Shown in pieces: positions 1 through 8,200 of a stretch of 64,000 nt of DNA. How positions within the stretch are numbered: the first letter of the stretch is position 1; the number at the start of each line of letters is the position of its first letter. The notes under the pieces are model-generated. The model did no database searches. It was not told the DNA's origin and was given only the letters and a program-made list of their open reading frames with translations. This DNA comes from Hoeflea_A sp965228785 (GTDB lineage: Bacteria; Pseudomonadota; Alphaproteobacteria; Rhizobiales; Rhizobiaceae), in NCBI GenBank assembly GCA_965228785.1, contig CBDDIF010000001.1:3596001-3660000 (forward strand), read 5' to 3'. A program made the position numbers and the translations under genes.

Positions 1-331
1 TTCGAACGTCACCTTTGCGCTCAACCAGGCGCAGATCGACCCGAGCTTTTTCGGGACATTGAATTCCGTCGCCATAGTGCTTTCCAAGTTCAACCAGACG
101 CTGATCGACGTCTATGGATTTACCGACACGACGGGGTCGGCGCAGTACAACCTCAACCTGTCGCAGCAGCGGGCGCAGTCGGTCGCCAACTATCTGTCGT
201 CGCAGGGCATCGACCGCCGGCGCATGTATGTGCAGGGTTTCGGCGAAGACCGACCAGTCGCCAGCAACGCGTCGGAATCGGGCAGGGCGCAAAACCGTCG
301 CGTCGAAATCACCATCGTACCGCTGACCTAG
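1..331 (+). CDS. OmpA-family C-terminal domain protein (5' truncated by window edge)
   Basis: The reading frame is open from base 2 and ends in TAG, so only the last ~109 residues are present. They form an OmpA/MotB-like peptidoglycan-binding domain. Visible hallmarks are an early 'VYGFTDTTG' strand-loop, the helix 'LNLSQQRAQSVANYL', 'GEDRPVASN' and the terminal 'RAQNRRVEI' motif, in which the family Asp/Arg residues contact diaminopimelate. Proteins of this type are anchored in the outer membrane or are lipoproteins and tie the envelope to peptidoglycan. The N-terminal part (signal peptide, barrel or lipobox) lies outside the window, so the subclass cannot be decided. The gene converges with the DUF3052-like gene; a hairpin separates them. 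Confidence 0.9.
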   Translation, partial: SNVTFALNQAQIDPSFFGTLNSVAIVLSKFNQTLIDVYGFTDTTGSAQYNLNLSQQRAQSVANYLSSQGIDRRRMYVQGFGEDRPVASNASESGRAQNRRVEITIVPLT

Positions 332-340
332 CGGAACTCA

Positions 341-371
341 TGACGGCACCGACCGCGTAACGGTGCCGTCA
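341..371. terminator. Hairpin between convergent genes
   Basis: A perfect 10-bp inverted repeat (341-350 and 362-371) with an 11-base loop lies right after the OmpA-like stop codon and overlaps the stop codon of the leftward DUF3052-like gene. There is no T-tract on either side, so it could be a bidirectional or Rho-assisted terminator or an mRNA 3'-end stabiliser. Confidence 0.5.
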
Positions 372-773
372 GCCGCGCAGCTCCTTGCGTATGACGAGCT
401 TGAGGCCGGACCAGATCTCGTCGACGGAGCAGACCTTGATGTCGACAAATCCCATCGGCAGGGCGACGGCGCGGACAACGTCTTCCGTTATGTCGGTGGG
501 CCGTTTCGAGGCTTTTTTCGGCCAGGACACCCACACAAAGCCATTCCTTGCCATGATATCCCGAAGCCGGGCGAGACGGGATTGAAGTTCGGTCTTCTCT
601 GTCACGAAGATATGGGCTGCATCCATTTCCTCATCACCGGAAACGGGCGACAGGGTCAGACCCGCCTCTGCAATGGTTGCCTCGACTGTGTCCGGCATGT
701 GAAGCCAGAATACGCGATGGCCTTCTTTGAGCGAGAGCTTGCGGGCCAGGGGCGTTCCGGAATAGCCGGACAC
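369..773 (-). CDS. DUF3052-like small protein
   Basis: 134 aa from a GTG at 773. I chose this start because it lies one base after the psuG stop codon and gives the usual family opening 'SGYSGTPLARKLSLKEG'; a start at 827 would add 18 residues that overlap psuG. The family is small, cytosolic and of unknown function. The sequence shows an alternating alpha/beta pattern ending in 'GFVDIKVCSVDEIWSGLKLVIRK', which is typical of the C-terminus. Its position as last gene after psuK-psuG suggests co-transcription with pseudouridine catabolism, but a functional link is only inferred from this spacing. Confidence 0.75.
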   Translation of the reverse strand: MSGYSGTPLARKLSLKEGHRVFWLHMPDTVEATIAEAGLTLSPVSGDEEMDAAHIFVTEKTELQSRLARLRDIMARNGFVWVSWPKKASKRPTDITEDVVRAVALPMGFVDIKVCSVDEIWSGLKLVIRKELRG

Positions 774-774
774 G

Positions 775-1701
775 TTATTTTCCAGCGCCTTGAAAAGCGC
801 GGGCGATCTCGGCCGCCAGGCGGGCATTGTGTTTCACAAGCTCGATATTGGTCGCCAGGCTTCGCCCCTGGGTGATGTCGAATATGTGGCCAAGCAGGAA
901 CGGCGTGACTTCCTTTCCTGCGATTGCGCGGCTCTCCGCCTCAGCGAGCGCCTTTGCAATGTGGACTTCCATTTCCGCCCGCGGAATTTCATAGGCCTCG
1001 GGCACCGGGTTGGCGATCAGCATTCCACCGGTCGTGCCAACGTGGTGGCGCGCATGGTGAAACCGCACGATGCTGTGCGCATCATCCAACCGCAGCGGCG
1101 ATCGCAGCCCGGAATCGCGTGACCAAAACGCGGGCAGGGTGTCGCTGCCAACGGTTACGACGGGCACGCCCTTTGTTTCCAGCACTTCCAACGTCTTCGG
1201 AATGTCGAGAATGGCCTTGGCGCCGGCGCAGACCACGATGACCGGCGTTCGGGCGAGTTCATCAAGGTCGGCGGATACGTCGAAACTGTCCTCGGCACCG
1301 CGATGAACGCCGCCAATGCCGCCCGTTGCGAAGACCTGGATGCCGGCAAGGGCGGCAGCAATCATGGTCGCTGCGACAGTTGTCGCACCGGTGCGCCCGC
1401 TGGCGATGGCGAAGGCCAGATCGGCGCGCGAGACCTTGAGGGCGTCGCTGGTTTGCGCCAGCTCGGAGAGCGCTTCCGGTTCCAGCCCGATGTGAAGGCG
1501 CCCTTCGAGCACCGCGATGGTGGCAGGTACGGCGCCGACGTCGCGAATGATCGCCTCGACGGATTCGGCCATCTCCAGATTGCCGGGCCACGGCATACCG
1601 TGGGTAATGATGGTCGATTCCAGTGCGACGACCGGTTTGCCGGTATCGAGTGCCTGGCGCACCTCTTCGGAATAGGCCGGCGCTGGGAAGGAATGGGTCA
1701 T
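775..1701 (-). CDS. psuG: Pseudouridine-5'-phosphate glycosidase
   Basis: 308 aa, close to the usual length for PsuG. It cleaves the C-C glycosidic bond of pseudouridine 5'-phosphate to uracil and ribose 5-phosphate in the cytoplasm. Family signatures are 'VALESTIITHGMPWP' near residue 25, 'ATIAVLEGRLHIGL', the 'FATGGIGGVHRG' loop near residue 130 and 'VVCAGAKAILDIPKTLE' near 160. The Lys of the last motif corresponds to the catalytic lysine region known in the family. An AGGA Shine-Dalgarno precedes the ATG. It follows psuK by 31 bases, so kinase and glycosidase form the expected two-step pathway for pseudouridine released by RNA turnover. Confidence 0.95.
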   Translation of the reverse strand: MTHSFPAPAYSEEVRQALDTGKPVVALESTIITHGMPWPGNLEMAESVEAIIRDVGAVPATIAVLEGRLHIGLEPEALSELAQTSDALKVSRADLAFAIASGRTGATTVAATMIAAALAGIQVFATGGIGGVHRGAEDSFDVSADLDELARTPVIVVCAGAKAILDIPKTLEVLETKGVPVVTVGSDTLPAFWSRDSGLRSPLRLDDAHSIVRFHHARHHVGTTGGMLIANPVPEAYEIPRAEMEVHIAKALAEAESRAIAGKEVTPFLLGHIFDITQGRSLATNIELVKHNARLAAEIARAFQGAGK

Positions 1702-1732
1702 GGAGCGGTCCTGACGGATTCGAAAAACCGTC

Positions 1733-2668
1733 TCATGTCAGAAAAACCGGCTGGGGCACAAGTGCCATCGTTGTCGCAACCACCTCTGCCGACATGTCGG
1801 GCGGCGCCGCTGACCTGCTGCGCACTGTAATGAATGCCGCCGCAATTCCCGCACGGACCGCGTCGGTAAAGGCCTGGCCGCGGCCAATCGCATCGAGCGT
1901 CGCGGCGCAGAGCGCGTCTCCGGCGCCGGTCACGTCGTTGACATCCTCGGTTCGCGGCGGGTTGATTTCGAACACCGCGTCGCCGCCAACGGCCAGGAGT
2001 GGGCGGGCGCCGCGGGTGATCACTGCGCCCTTCAAACCCAAAGCACGAATCTCGTCAGGCCACGCGCGCGGTTTCTTTTCGTCGATCAGCGTGTTTGCCT
2101 CGGCTTCGTTGAGGAACAGTACCGAGAGAGCGGGCAGCGCGCCGGTCAGCCGACTGATCTTTGCCGGCGAAATGGCGATGGCCGAAAGCGGCTTTGCAGC
2201 TTCGGAGGCTTTTTCCGCCAGCGCGGTCAGGGTCGCTTCCGGCAGGTTGGCGTCACACAATATGTGGTCCGACGCGGCGAGGGCCTCGCGGATCGACTTG
2301 CGGGATAACTGGCGCAGCGTGAATTGGTCGTAGAGGTCCATATCGGCGACGCCGATCACCAAGTCTCCCTTGTTGTCGAGAACGGCTGAGTAGGTGGGCG
2401 TTGCCCGGTCGAGAAAAACCTGCGCCATGTCGATGATGCCAGCTTCTTCGGCAGCCTCCGCAACGGCTTCTCCCGCCCGATCGCCGCCACGCACAGAGAC
2501 CATGCGCACGGTATTGCCAAGACGCGCCAAAGTGCGCGCCGCGTTGAGGCTTGCGCCTCCCGGTTCGGCTTGCCAGCGGCCGGGGTTGCTGGCACCTAGC
2601 CGCGCCTGCTCCTGCAAGGCGACGCGTCGGTCGAGATGGGCGCCGCCAAGGACGAGGAAACTGGTCAT
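1733..2668 (-). CDS. psuK: PfkB-family sugar kinase, probable pseudouridine kinase
   Basis: 311 aa from ATG 2668; a TTG at 2689 would add only seven residues. It is a ribokinase/PfkB fold protein: an N-terminal 'VLGGAHLDR' strand, a 'GGASLNAARTLARLG' glycine-rich segment near residue 42, and the C-terminal signature 'DVNDVTGAGDALCAATL' near residue 245, with the catalytic Asp and the anion-hole GAGD. Because it directly precedes psuG, the substrate is inferred to be pseudouridine, phosphorylated at the 5' position. Without that neighbour only a generic PfkB sugar or nucleoside kinase could be called. Confidence 0.85.
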   Translation of the reverse strand: MTSFLVLGGAHLDRRVALQEQARLGASNPGRWQAEPGGASLNAARTLARLGNTVRMVSVRGGDRAGEAVAEAAEEAGIIDMAQVFLDRATPTYSAVLDNKGDLVIGVADMDLYDQFTLRQLSRKSIREALAASDHILCDANLPEATLTALAEKASEAAKPLSAIAISPAKISRLTGALPALSVLFLNEAEANTLIDEKKPRAWPDEIRALGLKGAVITRGARPLLAVGGDAVFEINPPRTEDVNDVTGAGDALCAATLDAIGRGQAFTDAVRAGIAAAFITVRSRSAAPPDMSAEVVATTMALVPQPVFLT

Positions 2669-2773
2669 GACCGCTCGTACCCCGTTCAAATCATCTACCT
2701 ATCCCTCGCAGCTTCGGCCGGGCAGGGCAAGGCTTTTGCGGACGCGCGGTGCCTTTGCTGTCGGGTGGCGTCG

Positions 2774-3001
2774 TCAGCGCGTCCCGGCCTGGCGTTCGGC
2801 CGCGGCCTTCTCCAGTTGCCGCCGCACGCTCAGTGGGCGCATGTCGGTCCAGACTTTATCCACATAGTCGACGCAATCCTGTTTCTTGCCGATCGGTCCA
2901 ACCTGTTTCCAGCCGTTCGGGATCTCCTTGAAGGTTGGCCAGAGCGAGTACTGTTCTTCGTGATTGACCAGGACCTGATATTGCTGCTTGTCGTCATCCA
3001 T
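2774..3001 (-). CDS. MbtH-like protein, NRPS accessory factor
   Basis: 75 aa, the standard size for MbtH-like proteins, with nearly the whole signature present: 'NHEEQYSLWP', 'IPNGWKQVG', and 'CVDYVDKVWTDMRPLSVR' near the C-terminus. The three conserved tryptophans seen in the family are there. These small cytosolic proteins bind NRPS adenylation domains and aid their folding or activity. AAAGGAG lies before the ATG. The gene follows the MFS exporter gene by 40 bases and belongs with the divergent 5040-residue NRPS, whose A domains are the obvious partners. Confidence 0.95.
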   Translation of the reverse strand: MDDDKQQYQVLVNHEEQYSLWPTFKEIPNGWKQVGPIGKKQDCVDYVDKVWTDMRPLSVRRQLEKAAAERQAGTR

Positions 3002-3041
3002 TGCTGTGCTCCTTTCGCGTCATGGAAATTTGAAGTGCTGG

Positions 3042-4301
3042 CTATTTGAGCTGATAGACCCGCCCGTCAGTGTCGGCGCTTCGATGACCGGCCCGCGCGA
3101 CGCGGAGCAAGGCGAGGGCGAGTGCGAATGCCATGATGGCCAGGATTGCGGGCAAACCGGCCATGGCTTCACCCAATCCGATCGCCAGGACCACCGGCAG
3201 TGTCAGGGCGAGTTGCAGTCCCGTGGCAACACCGAGAATGCCGCTGCGCAGCACCTTCGGCGACTTCCGTTGAAACAGCGTTTGACAGGTCGGCTCCAGG
3301 ATGCCGGAGGCCAGGCCGACGAAGAAGCCAACCACGACGCCGACTGAAAACGTTGGCGATACCGCCAGAACCAGGGTCGAAACGGCAAAAAAAGCAAGGC
3401 AAAGGAGAAGCACAGGTTTTGTCGCCAGTCGATGTTCCAGCCAACCAAACGCCGCGGAGCCGAGCATGGCGGCCAGTCCCGCAACGATGAAGATGGTAGC
3501 CAGCCCATCCGGCCCGGCCCCAGATCGCTCGACCACCAGGGGAGCAACAACTTCCGTCATCACGCTGATTAGCGCCGTAGCGGTGACGGCCGCCAGAAGT
3601 ACGGGTGCTAGTGCTGCAGACGTCAGCAGGAAGCGGCTCGCGTTGCCGAAAAGCGTGAAGCCACCGGCGCGCGCCAGCCTTTGCCGATAGGCCGTATTGT
3701 CGGCGGGAAACCCAAGTCCGACGGTGATAGTTGCGGCCACACTTGCGCCAGCAGCAACACTGATGGCGGTAAGCAAACCGAAGGCGTCGATGACCCAGGC
3801 TGTTACAAGCATGCCGCCAATGCTTGCGGCTGCGGCTGAAGTGCTGTCGAGCGCGTTGAAGCGGGCGAGCCTGATGCGGGCGAGGCGGGTGAACTCGGGA
3901 AAGCGGGTCGTATCGGCCACCATTGACGGGCCGACGGCGACCGCAGAACAGAAACTCAGCAGCGCCAATACGGGCATGGTCAACGCGTCCAGCGCAAGAA
4001 GCACGGCGTCGCCGACGATTGCAAAGGTGGCGGCGCCGCGTGACAGCAGCACGAGGCGGCGTGATCCGATGTGGTTGACCGCAGGACCGGAGATGAGGGC
4101 GCCGAGAACGGCCGGCAAGATTTTTGCCGACGCGATGATGCCGAGCCATGCACCGCTGTCCGTGGTCTGAACGACATACCAGAGGATCGCGATATTGGCA
4201 CTGGTATTGGCGAAGACGCCGACAAATGAATCGCCGATGATGAAAGTCGCGAATAGCCGCCACCGAAACAGCCCAATTCGGCGATTGGCTGGCCCGTTCA
4301 T
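3042..4301 (-). CDS. MFS transporter, probable exporter of the NRPS product
   Basis: 419 aa with about twelve hydrophobic segments, the size and pattern of the EntS-like (MFS_3) drug/siderophore exporter branch. The first helix is 'ATFIIGDSFVGVFANTSANI'; an A-motif-like loop 'GPAVNHIGSRRLVLLSRG' links helices 2 and 3, with Arg/Arg after a Gly. It sits in the inner membrane and should use the proton gradient. It is transcribed with mbtH away from the NRPS gene, sharing the 221-base intergenic region, which argues for export of the peptide or producer self-protection. The exact substrate is unknown. Confidence 0.85.
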   Translation of the reverse strand: MNGPANRRIGLFRWRLFATFIIGDSFVGVFANTSANIAILWYVVQTTDSGAWLGIIASAKILPAVLGALISGPAVNHIGSRRLVLLSRGAATFAIVGDAVLLALDALTMPVLALLSFCSAVAVGPSMVADTTRFPEFTRLARIRLARFNALDSTSAAAASIGGMLVTAWVIDAFGLLTAISVAAGASVAATITVGLGFPADNTAYRQRLARAGGFTLFGNASRFLLTSAALAPVLLAAVTATALISVMTEVVAPLVVERSGAGPDGLATIFIVAGLAAMLGSAAFGWLEHRLATKPVLLLCLAFFAVSTLVLAVSPTFSVGVVVGFFVGLASGILEPTCQTLFQRKSPKVLRSGILGVATGLQLALTLPVVLAIGLGEAMAGLPAILAIMAFALALALLRVARAGHRSADTDGRVYQLK

Positions 4302-4522
4302 TTCGGTTCTTCAGTTTTTTCTAAAATACAAAAACTGTAAATTCTTACAGCGCATCTACAGTACGTATTTATATCGTGAACTATATTTTTATATAGCTGC
4401 ATTTATTTGGTTTTTCTCTTTAATAATCCTATTAGGGACACAATAATATTTGGGCAGGCATGTCAACGGCGCCGTTCGGTAAGAGCGTTTGATGTGAAGT
4501 CAGCCCTCGGCAGGGGATTGGG
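4302..4522. promoter_or_regulatory. Divergent AT-rich promoter region between MFS/mbtH and the NRPS
   Basis: From about 4315 to 4450 the DNA is sharply AT-rich against the high-GC surroundings, as expected for back-to-back promoters. It holds two short palindromes: CTGTAA-ATTC-TTACAG (4335-4350) and CTATAT-TTTT-ATATAG (4381-4396). The first fits the CT-N12-AG dyad typical of many LuxR-type quorum-sensing boxes, but this is a short pattern and could be any dyad operator. Bases 4460-4492 encode a ten-residue ORF with a weak upstream GGGCAGG, in frame with the NRPS but closed by TGA. Confidence 0.55.
4335..4350. promoter_or_regulatory. 16-bp dyad, lux-box-like operator candidate
   Basis: Perfect 6-bp arms CTGTAA/TTACAG with a 4-base centre give the form CT-N12-AG. 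It lies 34 bases before the MFS start and 173 bases before the NRPS start. No luxI/luxR autoinducer pair is in the window, so the binding protein is unknown. Confidence 0.35.
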
Positions 4523-5290
4523 GTGCTATCGTCCGACGGGTTGTCCCAAACCGATCATTGGCGCGACGTCATGGCTGGCGCGCCCGCTTGTCTCAATCTT
4601 CCGTTCGATCGGCCACGGCCCGCCGTCCAGTCGGGGCGCACCGGCCGCTTTGGCCGGCCGGTGCACCCTTTGGTCTCCAGCGCGGTCCTCGGTCTAGCGG
4701 ATCGGCTTGGCGTCACGCCCTTTGTCGTATTTGAAACCGGGTTGGCGATCACCTGTTGCATGCTTTCGGCCAGCCGCGACGTCGTGATCGGAACGGTGGG
4801 GCAGGAATGTTCCCGTTCCGGAGAGTTCTCTGCGTTTCCGCTTCGCCATGCGATTCAGGACTCCAGCACACCGGCCGAACTTCTCGTCGCCGGACAGCGT
4901 CAGCACGAGGCTGCGTTGAGAACAGATATGCCGGGTGTCGACAAGATTCTTGCAATTCTCGACCCGCCGCGGCGAATGTCGTTTGCTCCTCTGTTTCAGG
5001 TTTTTTGCCAGTTGCGACCGCAGCAGCCCGAAACGCTGGACAGCAATGCAGCGATTTCCAACGGAAGCGTCCCGCTCGATGCCGAGCGGTCGGATTTGGC
5101 GGTTGTCTATCATCAGGCAGCCGACGAGTTCGAGGTAACCGTCCGATACGGCTCGGACGTGTTCGATGCTGACACCGTGGAAGGTCTGATCGAACTTCAT
5201 GACATGCTCTTGGCGATAATGGCGGAGGCACCGCAGGAGCAAATCGGCCGTCTGTGGAAACGGGTGCTCTCCCAAGCCCGATCCAGCGTC
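4523..5290 (+). other. Orphan C-terminal half of a condensation domain at the NRPS N-terminus
   Basis: The first ~255 residues align by eye with the second lobe of a C domain: 'HWRDVMAGAPACLNLPFDRPRP' corresponds to 'YWRQQL.GVPDA..LPFDRPR' in C2-C4, followed by the 'VIGT' strand and a 'FQVFCQL' segment. The first lobe with the HHxxxDG motif is absent, and the upstream DNA is AT-rich and non-coding. The half-domain resembles the second lobe of the terminal C domain (which has 'YEVFCQL') more than those of C2-C4. Confidence 0.75.
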
Positions 5291-8200
5291 GGAACGGCCG
5301 CGATGGCATGCCTGGTTGACGCTCCACGGCCGGAGACCGGATCCTGGTATCCGATGTCGTCCGTCCAGAACGATCTGTGGTTCGCCGCACAGGCGGGGTC
5401 GGCGGACCCGACGCAGGCATCCCTCGCCGTCCTAAACTGCCCGGTTTCTGTCGACCTCGATCGGTTGGAGAATGCGATGAGGGAGGAGGTGGCCCAAACC
5501 GAGGCAGCCTGGCTCCGATTGTCCGATACCGGGTTTCAGGGCACGGGCCGCGGTCCTACCACCGACGTCACGCGGATCGACATACCCTTTGTTCCGGAGT
5601 CGTCTTCGCTTCTGGACATGATCCTCGATTGGCACAGACGACGATCCCACGCCGGCGCCGTTCACAGCGAGCTCGCATTGTTTACCGCTCCCGGTTCAGT
5701 GGTCGTCGCCGGCAGTGCGGCGCATTTGTGGCACGATGGCTGGTCCATCCTGCAGGGCTTTGAGCTGATCTGCCGGAACTATGCGACACTGGGCGAAGAT
5801 ACCCGGCCTCGCTTCGCGATGGACAGGATGTTCCTGCCGACGCTGCGCGATGAACAGCTTTACCGGTGGTCGGCAGAGAACGCCGAAGACATCTCGTTTT
5901 GGCAGCAGGCGTTCGAGGACGAAGCCGGGACCCCGCTGACGGTGAACCTTGCCGACAGGCCGCATCGAGCAGGGATGACGCAAGAGGTTCAATCGCACCG
6001 GCGACCTCTGCCCACCGCATTGGCCGAGGCGATTGCCCGGCTTGCCAAGGCGTTGTCGATTTCGCAGGCCGAATTGTTTACCGGCCTGACCGCGATGTAT
6101 TTGGCCAGAATCACTGGTGAGGAAGAGGTTATCATATCGGTTCCCTTTCTGAACCGCACGAGGGAGACCCTCAAAATCCCCGGCCAGTTCGCCAATGCAC
6201 TCCCCGTGCGGATGGAGATGCAGGCGGATCGGCCGATCGATGGGTTGCTCGTCGCTGCGTCGCAGGCGTTTCGGACGGCGCTGAAACACGGTCGGGTGCC
6301 GTTTGGTGACATAATGCGGACAACCGGGCTCAACCCCCGACATGGCGATGTTAGCGTCAACGTGCTGTTTCACAGACGAGGGTTAGCGCTCGAAGGGCAA
6401 CTGGCTGAGCTACGGTGGCTGGCGGCGCCGGAATCCGGTCTTTCTTTTCTTTTCACCCAGTTCGGACGGTCGAACCCGATTGAACTTGAGGCGCGCTATA
6501 ACGCATCGGTTTTCGATACGGATGCCGTGGCAGCGCATACCGAGCGGCTGATTGCCTTCGCTGAAGAGGTGGTCCATCGCCTGGCGACGGTGCCGGATCA
6601 GCCGCTCCACGCCGTGCCTCTCGTATCCGAAGACGAGCGGCACGCGTTGGTCTCCGGATTCAACGATACGGATGCGGATTATTGCCGAGAATGGACGGTC
6701 GTCGACCTGTTCGAAGAACGTGCCGCGGCACGGTCGGATGCGATGGCGACGGTTGATGGCGGGCGGGTCCTTTCCTATGGCGAATTAGGTGCCGCCTCAA
6801 GCCAGCTGGCGCGATACCTGATCGATCAGGGCATCGGTCCCGAATGCGTAGTCGGTGTGTGCCTCGAGCGCAGTCAGGAGCTGATCGTGGCTCTGCTGGC
6901 CGTTCTGAAGACGGGGGCAGCCTATCTGCCGCTCGATCCGGATTATCCGGGCGATCGTCTGGCTTTCATGCTCAACGATGCACAAGCGGATGCGGTGGTG
7001 ACTGTGCGGGATCTCGGGGAAACGCTGCCCGAATTCCCCATGCAGGCGGTCCTGCTTGACGATCAGGAGACCGTTGCCGCCCTGGCCACGCAGCCCACCG
7101 GCGCCATCGCAGACACCGAGCGTCTGACGCCCGTTACACCCGATAACCTTGCCTATGTGCTCTACACATCGGGATCCACAGGGACGCCGAAGGGCGTGAT
7201 GATCTCGCACGCGAGCTTTGCAAACTTCCTGCGTGCCGTTCGCGAAGACGTCCGTCTCGGAGGCGACGACATCTGCCTTTCCCTGACAGCCATCGGGTTC
7301 GACGTTTCGATGCAGGATTTCTGCCTGCCGCTGATATCGGGTGCCCAGCTGGTGCTTGCAGATCGCCGGCGTCTTGGCGAGCCCGGCTACATGGATAGGC
7401 TCGTCGGTGCTCACGGGATCACGTTCTTCGAGACGACCCCGGCGGTGTTGACGCTGCTGTTCAACGACGGATGGCGTCCGAAGGCTGAAATGAAGGTCAT
7501 CTGTGGTTCCGAGATCCTCGCCCGGGACATGCTCGCCGAACTGTCGGCAACCGACGCCAGGACGTGGAACAGCTACGGACCGACGGAATGCGCGGTCACG
7601 GCCGTGTCGTGGCCGACCGACGCGGAAGCGGAGATCATTCCGATCGGCACACCGCTCGGCAATGTCCGAATCTATGTCGTCGACGAACGTCTGGAGCCGC
7701 AGCCGGTGGGCGTCGCGGGCGAGTTGCTGATCGGTGGCGTGCAGGTGGGGCGCGGCTATCTTGGCCGGTCAGGCCTGACGGCGGAGAAGTTCATTGCCGA
7801 TTCGTTCGGCAACGAGACGGGTGGGCGCCTCTACCGTACCGGTGACCTGGCACGCTGGCGACCCGACGGCACGCTGGAGTTTCTCGGCCGCGCCGACTTC
7901 CAGATCAAGATCCGCGGCATGCGGGTAGAACCGGGCGAGATCGAAGCGCGTCTGACGGCTTGCGACGGCATCGCGCAAACCGTTGTCGTCGACCGCAAGG
8001 ACGCACACGGCAATACCCACCTCGTCGCCTATGTGGTGCCCGAAGGCGTTGAGGGCCGTCGAGGCCCCGTCGAGCTCGACGGTTTGCTCGACTTTGAGGC
8101 TGTTCGCGGTACGCTGCGGAGCAATCTTCCGGAGCACATGGTGCCCGCTGGCTTCGTAGGCATTGCCCGGGTGCCGCTGACCGCCTCAGGCAAAGTCGAT

